The notes under the pieces were generated by a model. The model had not been told where the DNA came from, searched no databases, and saw nothing but the letters and a program-made list of their open reading frames with translations. This document shows, piece by piece, positions 34,248-45,522 of a stretch of DNA of 64,000 nucleotides (its first letter is position 1; each line of letters starts with the position of its first letter). This DNA comes from Ganoderma boninense (Eukaryota > Basidiomycota > Agaricomycetes > Polyporales > Polyporaceae), in contig CM035305.1 of NCBI GenBank assembly GCA_002900995.3, positions 2,898,467 to 2,962,466 on the forward strand. Reading direction: 5' to 3'. The position numbers and the translations under genes are program-made.

Positions 34248-37200
34248 TCACCAGTGTCGCCGAAGCTGACGCTTGATCGATTCGTAAGCTCCTTTGGTCT
34301 CTGTACGGGTGGGTTCCAGCTCTGCAAGGTATTGCTCGACGGCTTGATCTATCCGGAACACAGGGAACTCCCCACGGGCAGCAGGAGACTGCGGACGCTT
34401 GGCCTCCTCGATCCAGTCAGTAAGCAGAACCGCAATATCGGACGAGATCGCCTGGACATTGGCTTGGTCGTTGAACGGCGGGACCTGCAAGTTCGAAGCG
34501 TAAGAACCGTACGCCTCGCTCGCATTCAAAGGGACACATACCTGAGATTCGTACATCTCGTGCAAGATATCCCAAACTTCTGGATAAGGCACGCCACACT
34601 GCGTCAGAATACGGGGAGCCCATCCGTAGGGTAGCTCGCCCTTGTGAGCGAGAGCAAAGCGAACCAGGAGCGAAGCGACGTGTTCTATAACATGTTCAAA
34701 ATGTCAACGGAACATGGATTAATCCAACAGGAGGAAAAAAACTCACGGAGTGGGAAAGCGCTCTCCGAAGGGTAAAATCGCTGTCCGAGTGGGATAACTT
34801 GACTCATGATGCGGTCAGCAGCCGCCTTGGCGTCGACGCCCTCAATGGCTGGGGCATCGTCAGTACGATGGGAAAAAAACGATCTTTCAAGGAGTGGCCC
34901 ACCTTCCTCGAATATTCTATTCCATATGGGACGGACGATGCCGTCATCACGGTGTTCCGAAACGCGGAGAATGAGAAGTTTCATGAGAGGCAGGTCCAGC
35001 GGATCGGCGTATAATTGATACAGCTATGCCGCGAGCAATCGTGAGCTACATATATGCATTAACAAGGCGATCGACTGACCTCAGTAATGTTGTACAGACG
35101 GTATGACAATGCCTTGAACCTGTCCGCAACCTCGGGCTCGTGTTGACGGGACAGAAGCGTGTTGTACAGCTCCAGTTGTACTTGGGCAACCTCGAGCTTC
35201 TCCTCAAGGTCGGTGAGGAAGGCGATCGCTGTTTCATGTCTGCCTCCTGTTGACACGGGATGTGACTTCGCATTGCTCACGGCAAGTGTCAAATACTCCA
35301 GCCTTGCATCGAGGGACAAGCTGAACCTGTCACGAGACATTAATACTACGCGAACTTGAAACCGTTGCGCACGTACTCCGTAGATTCGGCTAGCACCGCA
35401 AGGACTTCTGCCGCACGAAGTGGTTGGCCATCCTTCACGTAGAATTGCCAGAGCAACTGGAATTTCTCGACAGTGACTGGTTCGCGACGAAGATGAGCCT
35501 CGAGATAGGCAGGACGCATCTGTCGAAGGATGTTAGCACGTTGTAATGACTGAATATTCAGCATCGGTACCTCGAGCAGTTCATCAGCCATACCCCGGCC
35601 GATTAACCATTCATACAGCGTCGAATGGAACATCTCATCCTCGCTCGCAAACGCCAGCTCATAAGCATGACCTCGCACGCTCTCGGGATTATCCACTTGG
35701 CTTGAACTCGGCTTTCCAGAGCCGCATCGTTCCTCGAAAACCGATAACGAGTCTAGGACAAGCTCGTAGCAGTGTTTCCGGCGATCCCAGAACTGCGCTC
35801 TAGCATCGTTGACGGGGCATCCAGCGATCCAGTACTCCTGCCCTTGTCCGTCAGTGTCGAATGCTTGTGCGCAGTATAGTGGGAGCTCGACAGCGCCTGA
35901 GAAGCTTCGATGTTAGGATATGATTTACGACGAGCCTATCTGCCTACCTTTGGCATAGCTGAGCTGTTGGAAATCGCCAACGATCTCTCGCAGCTTGTCG
36001 AACTCCAGATTACGGGCACCCTTCAAGAACAGCCTGAGGGATTCCCCTAGCCATGTTTGGCGTTCTGCCAGACTTCGAGTCTCTACAGCCCGTCGTACGT
36101 TCTCTCGCGCCTAAACACTTGGCGTCGACATGATGATCCTACATGTGCCGCCAAACTGCTCACCTTGTAAAGCATGACATCATCGGTGCTACAGAAGGAA
36201 CCGCATCGTTGCTGGAGCACCTCGCTGATGGTGTCAACCTTTCAAGATGTGAGCAAGACAGCGACCATGCAGCCGTATGGACGTACGCTTATCTGTTGAC
36301 CAATCTGTTGGTTGATGATGACGTTCACTAGCGAACGGGAAGCAGTGACTCCTTTGTCGGAGGTGATGAGGTCTTCGAACGTCAGAGAACTGACAAGCTT
36401 CTGAGCATCTGGCTCACACCTGTGTCATCGTAAGTACTAAAAAGTGTACAGGTCGGGAACAAACGTACCGAGCAATGAGGTCGCCCAACTTGTGATCGCT
36501 CAAGAGCAGGACGAAGGAGATCGCCTCGATGGTTCGAGCGAGCAGGCCAAGCAGTTGCGCAACGGAACTTTGCTCCGCCTGCGCATCCTCGTCAATTGGG
36601 TGGTCACACCAGATACATGTCAAAACCGACCCTCCATGCTTCTTGTTCGCTTGCTGCCGCAGAGCGTGCCCCAGTATGATCCCCAGGAGCAGAGTGGAAT
36701 AAGTGCGGATTTGTGTCCAACAACTCCTTCAGAGCAAATAGGTTCTTCTGGGCAGTCACGAGGACATCGTCGGATATGTTGAGATCTTGTAAGCCACCGG
36801 CCCTGAGAAGAGTCAGGATATCAGAGCTTGACTTGAAGTGTGAATGTCGGTACGTACCCTGCTTTCGTGATATGCACCTTCCAGAACGGTCGGACCAATC
36901 GAGCGAAGTAGAGAGCGAAGCCCTCTCGCCTACCGCTGAATGTGGCCGTCCCGGAACCTTCACCTACGTGAATTGTAAATGAAAACACAAGCCATCTTGA
37001 GGCAAATGGCTTACTGGTACCATATGTCACACGCTCTGCCCACGTTGGTCGCTCACCAAAGTCATAGAAGGCCTGCTTCGCAACTCCCACCAATTCCGTA
37101 TTGATATGGCTCATAGACCCCAACGGAGCTTGCTCCATGGGGTCCAAGAAAGTGTTGCCACTGGCAATAGCAAGAAGCATCGCGCATGTCTGGTCACGGC

Positions 37201-39281
37201 CATAGCTACAAAATCTCAGCAGGGCTCGCACAACGGTGGTGGAACGCACTCACCTGTCGCGGAACTGAATCAATGATTGAGGGGTTTTCTCCACGTGGAA
37301 CTCCTCGATGCAATCCTTGAGCGCATCTACGGCACGACGCTTGGCGATCCAGTGCAGGCCGCCATTCGTCAAGATAATGTACTGTCTAGCAGGTTCAGAA
37401 AACTGGGTGGCAAGCTCGTTTGTGACTAGAGGAGAGGGGGTATTTGCGGGGGCGGTAGTTGCCAAAGAGTACTTAGACCGAGGAACAGGTGCTAAGCCCC
37501 ATGTGAGTCCAGGAATAGGCAGGAGGGTTGCACGTTCGATGAGTGGCGGTCGACTTTGCACACCAGCAACACCATAAGTCGGGTTGGCATATTGTGCGGG
37601 AGGCTGCTGGATCTGCGCCACTTGCTGTCCTAGTGAGGCAACCTGAGCGAGATCGGGGGTCATGCACAGGACGTAATCGGTATCAGCAACGTCGGCGTTC
37701 TGGACAGCAATAGTAACTCCGTGATCATAGCACGAGTTGTTCAGATTCGAGACCGTGAACGGTCGGGCGGGGCCCGGCTGTGCTTGGCCCACGCCATATC
37801 CAACGTGAGTGTCTCGGGATTGTCGACCTTGTTCGTCCGGGTGGATCAAGTTCGGCGGGGGTAGCGCACATGTATCAGTGAAAGAGGGCGGGCGCCAGTT
37901 GTGGGTGTCGAAGCCCAGCCGTAATTACCGTAGGCGGACGGTGAGAAGAAGAGGCGAACACCAGTGGCCGTAAGAGCGACGAGTTGGACACCAGCGCGCG
38001 ATTCACTTGGATCCACAACGTGCAGTGATACGATGTTGAAGTTTTGCGGCGTAAGTGCGGGCGATCCGGGAGATTTGTCTTGGGCAGCCTTGTACAGATT
38101 GGAGATCGTCTGGAGGTGTTGCGCATGCTTGTCCCCGTTGGTCTTCCATACCGAGATAGAGTTGTTCGCCGTCAAAGAATAGAAACAACTTCTCGCGGCG
38201 TCAGAAACCAGGAAAATGATCCTATCTACAAATCTGAGCTCAATCCAGGTATAATCCGACTTTATGCCAAAGTGATCTCACCTTCCGAACTGGTTGAGCT
38301 GAGACGGGGTAGCAGGCTCTGCATTCCACCAACAGAATGATTGATCAGCTGAACCCTTTTGCCAAACCACCCTTCCTTCTCCTGATAGTGCAGTTCGTAC
38401 AAATTGCCATCCTGCTGACCGCACATGAATATGCGACCCTCCGGGGTGCCAATGACAGAAGCCATTTCGACGTCGCAGGCTATTGACATGTCGGTGGCGT
38501 ACAACTTGATCTCCTTGCGGGTTTGGTTGTTCGGACCAGCGACTGGATGCGTTGAGACACCAATGAGGAGGACGGTGACCGGGGTACAAATGACCAGGAG
38601 AGAGGTAATTTCGTCGATGAAGACACCACTTTTGGGCTTCACGAGGGCAACGTGGGTGATAACGTCCGGTTGGTCAACGTAGGAGCTTAACTCTTGACTT
38701 CACGGTATATTAGCCTCATTCCGGATGGATTGTAACCCTTAACGCACCCGTCCACGTAGTCCCACAAGAAGAGGTTGTGGTCTATTGCTATCCAGACGCG
38801 CTCGATTTCCGGGAGTAAGCCCATGTGCGTTGCCAAGTTTGTGGCTGTAGCAGGGTTGATGAAATGCCCATTGTTTTGCCATGTTACCACTCACACGTAT
38901 AGTACTGCCATAGACCCTCAGGTATTCCTATATGTTTTCTCTTTTGAAATGGCGCGCGATAGTCGTCGGTGAACACGGTGTAAGAGATGGAGGAGGCCTG
39001 TCCCGCTAACAAGGAACGTCAGCACCATGCTCTGTCATAACGCGAACACACCACTCACAGAGCATGTCACCAAGGTCAGGAACTACTTGGGAGTCCTTGA
39101 CCAGCTGCTCTTGCAATACACGGCTTGCTGCCTGGAGCGCGGGGAGATCGAGGGCTTGGGCAGGCTTCGGCGCGACCTGCACCTGCTTGAATTTGCTCCC
39201 ATTGACCGACGCGCCAAGCGGGCCAGACGCAGACGTCGATGCAAAGTTCTGGGGGACGGTAAATGTCGGTCGGAAAGCCAT
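34248..39281 (-). CDS. NUP170: nucleoporin Nup170/Nup155
   Basis: A large scaffold nucleoporin of the nuclear pore inner ring. The start is the ATG at 39281 ([15 protein letters not shown]) and the stop is at 34248. About 15-20 short introns divide the coding region. The N-terminal part has the family signature [18 protein letters not shown] followed by VVPDLGDML and the beta-propeller ([98 protein letters not shown]). The C-terminal half is alpha-helical repeats ([60 protein letters not shown]), as expected for the solenoid that contacts other ring nucleoporins and the membrane. It is complete in this window. Not every exon border was fixed. Divergent from CDK11. Confidence 0.9.
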
Positions 39282-39461
39282 GGCGAGAGGAGAAGGGGGA
39301 GATGGAGGTGGCGAAGGACTCGGAGAGCAGGACTTGAACAAGAGCGGGCAGCGATCACGCGTGCGGCGTCATACGCGCGCGCGACTTTTTGTTTTCCGTC
39401 GTCGCGCGCTCTGTCCAACCACCGACCTCAGGCGTTTGCCATCCTCTCCATTGTCTCTGCC
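39282..39461. promoter_or_regulatory. bidirectional promoter, NUP170 / CDK11
   Basis: Only 180 bases separate the two start codons. The interval includes a run of CGCG/TACGCGCGCG near 39356-39385 and C/T-rich leader toward CDK11. Both genes should share or interleave regulatory elements. Confidence 0.6.
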
Positions 39462-40959
39462 ATGTCTGACGCTGCTGGTCCTTCCACCCCCTCTCGCAAA
39501 CGGTCTCGTTGGGATACCGAAGAAGACAATACACCGCAGGCCGACAACCCCGTCCCAAAGCGCCGCACCAAGCTCAAGGCCACGCCAGGGAATGAGACCC
39601 CCACCCCAGAGCGTGTGGCAACTCCACCAGCACAGTCACAAAGTTTCATAGGAAGGCCACAACCTCCTCACAGTCGTTATGTTCCTCCGAGGACTGACCA
39701 CCCGCCATTCACGCCCTCTCGTTCTGTATACTGTTACGAACGACTGAACTCGATCGAAGAAGGCTCGTATGGTGTGGTATTCAGGGCCAGGGACAAGGAG
39801 ACTGGGGACATCGTTGCGTTGAAGAAACTCAAACTCGAGGAGGAGAAGCACGGTTTCCCTATAACAGCATTACGGGAGATCAACTCGTTGATGGTATGCA
39901 AGCACGAGAATGTTGTTGGCATTCGGGAGGTCGTTGTTGGGGACACGTTGACCCAGTACGTGTGTCTGATTTAACCTCTAAACACTTCTAGTAGTAATGA
40001 TTTTCCAGAGTGTTCATCGTCATGGACTTTATTGAGCACGATCTCAAAACACTCCTCAGCGTTATGCCATCGCCATTCCTGCAGTCCGAGGTCAAAACGC
40101 TCATGCTCCAGCTCTTGGCGGCTGTGGCACACTGTCACGAACGTTGGATTCTCCACCGAGACCTGAAGACTAGTAATCTACTCATGAACAATCGTGGGAC
40201 CATCAAAGTTGCGGACTTTGGGCTGGCTAGACGATACGGAGATCCTGTGGGCGTAGGCGGGTTGACTCAATTGGTCGTGACCCTGTGGTATCGGTATGTA
40301 ACACACTACCTGTATATTACGAAGTCCACACTTTCAATCCCACCCCGATCATGCCCAGTGCCCCGGAGATCCTTCTGGGCGCAACCACCTACTCTACAGC
40401 TGTCGACTTGTGGTCCGTCGGGTGTATCTTCGCCGAGCTACTCTTGAACGAGCCCCTGTTCCAGGCGAAGGGCGAGATAGAGATGATCTCCATGATTTTC
40501 AAGCTACTCGGTCCTCCAACCAGCCAGTCATGGGCCGACTATCACACCATGCCCTTGGCGAAGACCATTACACTGCCTTCCCCTCACCCTTCCCAACTGC
40601 GCCAGAAGTTCCCGTATATCACCGCGGCTGGACTGGATCTACTCTCTCAGTTACTCGCGTACGATCCTGACCTGAGGATATCAGCGGAGGAAGCATTGAA
40701 GCATCCATACTTCACGTATGTACTTCAACGTTTCAGGGTTATCGGCAAACTGAATGTTTCGATTCGCAGAGAGTCCCCTCTCCCAAAGCATCCTGATCTC
40801 TTCGGGTCTTTCCCATCTGCTGCTGCTGGCGAAAAGTACGCTCATCGGTATCCTGTGAATCCAGCTTTGCTGACCGTCGGTCTCAGGAGAAGGAAACCAG
40901 ACAGTCCTTCGGCTCCCGCAAGGGTTGCCGAGTACAAGTTGCTCACAGAATTTGACTGA
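39462..40959 (+). CDS. CDK11: cyclin-dependent kinase, CDK11 (PITSLRE) type
   Basis: A cyclin-dependent Ser/Thr kinase of the CDK11 group, which in animals pairs with cyclin L and acts in transcription-coupled splicing. Five exons (39462-39955, 40009-40293, 40359-40715, 40770-40835, 40887-40959) keep phase and give 424 residues. The N-terminal 85 residues are basic and Ser/Thr-Pro-rich. The kinase domain has the glycine loop [13 protein letters not shown], the lysine in VALKKLKL, the group signature [11 protein letters not shown] (PITSLRE in animals), [20 protein letters not shown], the activation segment [26 protein letters not shown] and [21 protein letters not shown] and LPKHPDLF also match CDK11. 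Compared with animal CDK11 the long N-terminal extension is missing. All catalytic residues are present. Confidence 0.95.
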
Positions 40960-41063
40960 CAGTTATGACGGTCGAATATTCTGACCATTCTCAATGAATA
41001 TTAGTACACTGGTAGATACAACAATGGAACAGCGTCCGTAAGTGTTATGAGACATAATGGGAA

Positions 41064-43027
41064 CTAAATGACTGGTGGAATAGGTGCCGGTACCGTCGAT
41101 GGTGCTGGTGCTGGTGCCACTGCGATCGGCTCGTCGAAATCGTCCCTCAGTGCGTTCAGCGTATCTCGCATCTTCTTGAATCTGTTCCGAGTGCGCTCAG
41201 GATCACCACACTTGTCGTAGTATTCTTGCACTTCCTCAGTCGTAAACCTGAACTCCCGAGCAATATCTTGCACAGCTTGATCAATAGGGTGCAGTGGCGC
41301 GGATGTTCCTGCTGCAACTTCTGGAGGGCTATCGGTGCACGCAGGTATTCGTAAACTGAACGACGGTTACGAGACGGTCCCACCAACCTTGACCTCGCAC
41401 GTTTGTTCGGCCCCCCCTCCTCGTCAAGCCTTCGCTTCGCCCAAACTGGGGGTGGCGCGTTGCCTTCACGTATTTGCCACTCGTCTTCGTCCTCCATTTC
41501 CTCTTCCCGTGCTTGCGACCGTGCCGTTGCGGCGTCCATGTGTCCAGTCGCAGGGACAGATATCTGCTGGAACATGGGAGCGGGGCCAGGGTACACCACC
41601 GCGTTAAACGCGTCGTTTGGCCCGCCGACTGAGCCAATAACCCCAGTAAGAGCGGGTAAGGGGACGGGTAAAGGCACCGGCATCGGGACGGAATATGCGT
41701 CCAACGCGTGCATTGAAGGACCCGCTATTGGTGAGTCTAGGTCCATTTCATTGCCGCTGCGCTTTTTCCTGGTACGTTTTGGCTTTTCTTCCGGCTTGCG
41801 GACGTATCCATACTGACCCTTCTCACCGAGCGCGGGCTTCTTCTGGTCGACGATCTCCGCAATCTTCACATCCAGACGTGTTGCATTTTTCTTGTAGCGT
41901 TCACGCCAAGATTGCCAGGTGTGTCGTGTCACCCACCCATACTCCGGGTCTGCGGACTGATACGCGATGATGAGAAGAAGGCGGGACGAGTTGGAGAGCA
42001 AGGTACTGTACCATCTCGCAGAGCTGCTGGTACAACCTGTTACCCGTCCTACCACCAGTTTCTTTGTATGGGATCTTGGCGGCGATCCAATTGCACAAAT
42101 GCTCCTCGTCCTGTTCATTGAACTGCGTGCGCCTATGAATGTATGAGCGACTGAGCTACAGCGAAGAGGTTGAGACGTACTCCTCTCCTGGTCTTCGTCC
42201 TCCGGGGTTCTTGTACACCACGGGTGTATAGATCACTTGGCCCTTGTCGATGCACCTCTTGACCCAAAGATACGATTCCACGTATTTATCTGGCTCGCCC
42301 TGATATGTCTTGACGAGGTGCTGGAAAACCTCCGTGTTTGGATCCGCAAGTATGACACGCGCCGATTGAGCGCTAGCCGTGGGATCCCCCCCAGAATGCT
42401 GAAATGCACGCCTTCAGCTCAACTCCACCCATGAGCTACGCCAAACCCCTTTGCCCTTCCCGCACCCTCTCCCTGTATATACCTCCCGCCCCATGTCCAA
42501 CCGCGCCCACGGGAAGCCACACGAGAGAAAGAGAAAAGACGAGGCACTCACCATGATACGCGTCGCGAGTGCGGCGCGGACATTCACGTTCGCGATGCTC
42601 GAGTCGATGTGCATGCGGATCGGCTGGCCGTCCTGGACGAAGATTTGCTTGAGAAGCATCCCCGCAATTTTGCACGCCTCGACATAGGTGTACGGCACGA
42701 AGTAGCGTTCGGGGCGGTCCGATGTGGACCAGCACAGGCGGAGGCGCTCCTCCTCGGCCGTTCCAGGCTGGACGAGCACGAAGCCCGCGCGCGGTACCTT
42801 CGGTTCGACGCGCCCGCCCAGCGTCTGACCACGCCATGCCAACGCGAGCCACAGGACGGATGCACGAGCTTGTGAGCGGGCAAGTGAGAGATGGCATGGA
42901 CGGTAGGGGCACGTACGGCTATGGTCTCGCACACCTCCGTCTGAATCTCCTGCGCGATGTCCTTCTGGACAAAAAACTTGACGGCCATCCCGTGGACATC
43001 TTGAAAGATCGGCTGGGCCGTTTGCAT
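41064..43027 (-). CDS. RAP1: telomere protein Rap1 (BRCT + Myb + RCT-like)
   Basis: A shelterin-type telomere protein that binds telomeric DNA or its binding partner and shapes chromosome-end protection. The start is the ATG at 43027 (MQTAQPIFQDVHGMAVKFF). The N-terminal BRCT domain reads EIQTEVCETIATLGGRVEP, RAGFVLVQPG and, after an intron, VESYLWVKRCIDKG at its end. The Rap1-type Myb domain follows: FNEQDEEHLCNWIAAKIP, GNRLYQQLCEM and HTWQSWRERYKKNATRL. An acidic/basic linker (KPKRTRKKRSG, then EEEMEDEDEWQ) leads to a C-terminal module (IDQAVQDIAREFRFTTEEV, YYDKCGDPERTRNRF) similar to the Rap1 C-terminal domain. All main junctions close in phase, the first one only if acceptor GGCGTGGTCAG is used. 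It is convergent with CDK11, leaving 104 bases between stop codons. The only uncertainty is whether the last module is a true RCT. Confidence 0.88.
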
Positions 43028-43324
43028 ACGTCAGCCTCGACCGTTGGGCAGCGGAGTTGAGCAAGGTAAGTACCATCTTTTGGCTCGCTGGGGAGCTTGA
43101 AGGGGTGCAAGAGGTGGGAGGGAGGTAACCTTGTGCAGGGGTTAGAGTTTAGTTATGTAACGGCGGGGTTAGGGTTTTTAAACCCCAGAGACGCCCACTA
43201 GAGACGCCCAGTTCTCGAGTCATCACAAGTTGCAGGTATTCTTGTTCAACTAACATCCGCATTGTAAGAATGTGAGGACAAGCAGGTGTTGATATACAAG
43301 ACTACTAACTAAGCAATAGTAAGG

Positions 43325-45180
43325 TCATGGAAGGACTTTCCCAGGGTTCATGATACCGTTGGGATCGAACAATGTCTTGACCCTTCTCATCCAGTCGATG
43401 CTTGTCTTGTCCTTTGAGTACTGGAGAGCGTGTGTTTTCATAGCTCCTATACCGTGTTCCGCGGAAATTGAGCCCTTGTATGAAGCTTGACGCAATATTT
43501 GGAGAGCTAAGCATGTTGGGAATTTAGAAAACTATAATGCAGGTACGCACCAACCAACTCGTAGACGAATGGCTCGAGAGCAGCCTCAATCTCCGGCGTA
43601 TAAGCAGCGGCTATGATATTGAGGTGCAAGTTACCTACAAGAGGGTGAGCTCTATTGGACATATCATGCCATTGATGCCACTGACCATCTCCAACGTGAC
43701 CATAGCCAACCACATACTTCACAGCATCTTCCCGCAAGAGGCCCTTCTGCTTCAGATGGTCCTTGGTTTTGTCGACTACCTCCTGGAACTTATGAAGAGG
43801 GACAGAAATATCATACTTGTATGCCTTGCCCTCTTTCGAGACTGCCTCCGTAAGACCTTCTCTGATAGCCCAAAGAGAGGAGAAATGCGCAGGCGAAGTC
43901 GCAATGACACCAGTGTTGATCAATGGTTCCTCCGCTTCCATCAAAGACTCGAGGAGAGAGTTGAGTTTCTGTGAGCGCGAAGCAGACGTCAGGATGGCAC
44001 CGTGCCCACAGACCTCTCCACAATAACATACCTCCTCATCATGTTCCCGATTACCACCGCTCGTTTCGACGAGAACAAAGCAGTTCGCACCTTCAACGTC
44101 TTCAGGGTTAAGAGCGCGACCCTGGCCATGCTTGACTGCGAGGTCGTAAACTGTCCTATCCATGAACTCGAAGGCAGAAAGGATTTCCGACAATTGACGC
44201 TTCGTTTCTCTGAAAAGCGGCAATACGTTCTCGAACTTCGGCAGTGCGAGCATCACGTTGTTTGATGCCTGAGGAGCAGGAGCGGCGAGAATAGAGACAC
44301 CGGTCACGATACCGAGAGTACCCTCAGCACCGATAAACAACTGCTTCAAGTCATAGCCTACGGAACTTTAGAAGCGCGGGTGGATTGAGCGGCTGTCGCT
44401 TACCAGTATTGTCTTTTCGGAGGGTGGTCAGTTGGTCAAGGACGGTGCCGTCCGGCAAGACTACCTCGAGGCCGAGAACTGAGCCATGGAGGGAGCCGTA
44501 TCGGAGAAGACGGAGACCCCCGGCGTTGGTTGAGACATTCCCACCAATCTGGCAACTGGGAGAATGCGTTCGTGAACAGTCGGGATGGCATGGAACCGGC
44601 GTACCTGCCCTTGGCTCCGAGATCGAGGGGGACAATATGGTTGTAAGGAGCAAGATAGTCGGTTAAGGATTGAAGGATGCAACCTGCGTCCGCCACAAGA
44701 ATGCCTGTTGAATGGCATGTGAGCGATTGGTCAGTCTGGAGACGGAGAGGACGCACCAGAGACGTCATCGAAGGAACGGATTTTGGACATGTTCGACAAG
44801 CTCAATATGAGCTCGTCCTTGATGGGCACGCCGCCTCCTACGAGGCCGGTGTTTCCTCCTTGGGGCACAATGGCAATTCGGCGCTGGTTACACCACTTGA
44901 CGATCTTGCTGACCTCGTCTGTGGAGCGAGGCTTGAGAACAGTCGTAGACTTGCCATGGTACTTGTTCATCCAGTCATTGTTGAAGGGCTCGAGTTCGGA
45001 CGAAGGGGTCGCGGTGGGAGATAAAGTGGAAAGAATGGAGGTAGGGGGGAGGAATGCAGCGAAGTGTGCGAGGTCGTCCTCGGTGACTGAGCTTAGGCCG
45101 GCCAGAGTTGGGGGGAAATGTGCCCAGCGACGAGGAGGACGGCGGAAGGCCCTCTGGGCAAGGTGACGAGCGAGGGACAT
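43325..45180 (-). CDS. mitochondrial D-lactate / D-2-hydroxyglutarate dehydrogenase
   Basis: An FAD-dependent oxidoreductase of the VAO/GlcD family, like yeast Dld2/Dld3 and human D2HGDH; it oxidises D-2-hydroxy acids. The start at 45180 opens with an Arg-rich presequence ([19 protein letters not shown]) expected to target mitochondria. FAD-binding motifs are [56 protein letters not shown] (the typical glycine-rich loop) and [13 protein letters not shown]. The C-terminal cap has [14 protein letters not shown] with the metal-binding histidines, then [11 protein letters not shown] and the end NPGKVLP (stop at 43325-43327). About six introns divide it. The exact D-2-hydroxy-acid cannot be told from sequence alone. 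Divergent from the WD40 gene. Confidence 0.9.
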
Positions 45181-45522
45181 GGCTGTCGCTGCGTCCGGCG
45201 GCGCTGAGGGAAGAGGGCTGCAAGGCGTGACGGAGCGGAGCGGGAGTCAGCCAAGCGTGTTTGCACGTGATGCTCGCGCGTTGGCTGAAACCGACGCGTT
45301 CGCACCTGCTCGCACCAAGTTGAAGAAGTGGCCCACGGACATCGCAGCTGCCCCGGCCCCAGTCTCAGTCTGGCTCTGAGCCCACAGTCTGCATCCCTGC
45401 AGCGTCCACGGCCAGGGTCCTGTGCCTGCAGCAGCCTCCGCGCCATCTTCCGTTTCCCGTCCTGCCCTGCCCCGGCCTCTACCACCAGGCCACCTGCTGT
45501 CCCCTGTCCCCTCTCCTCAGCC

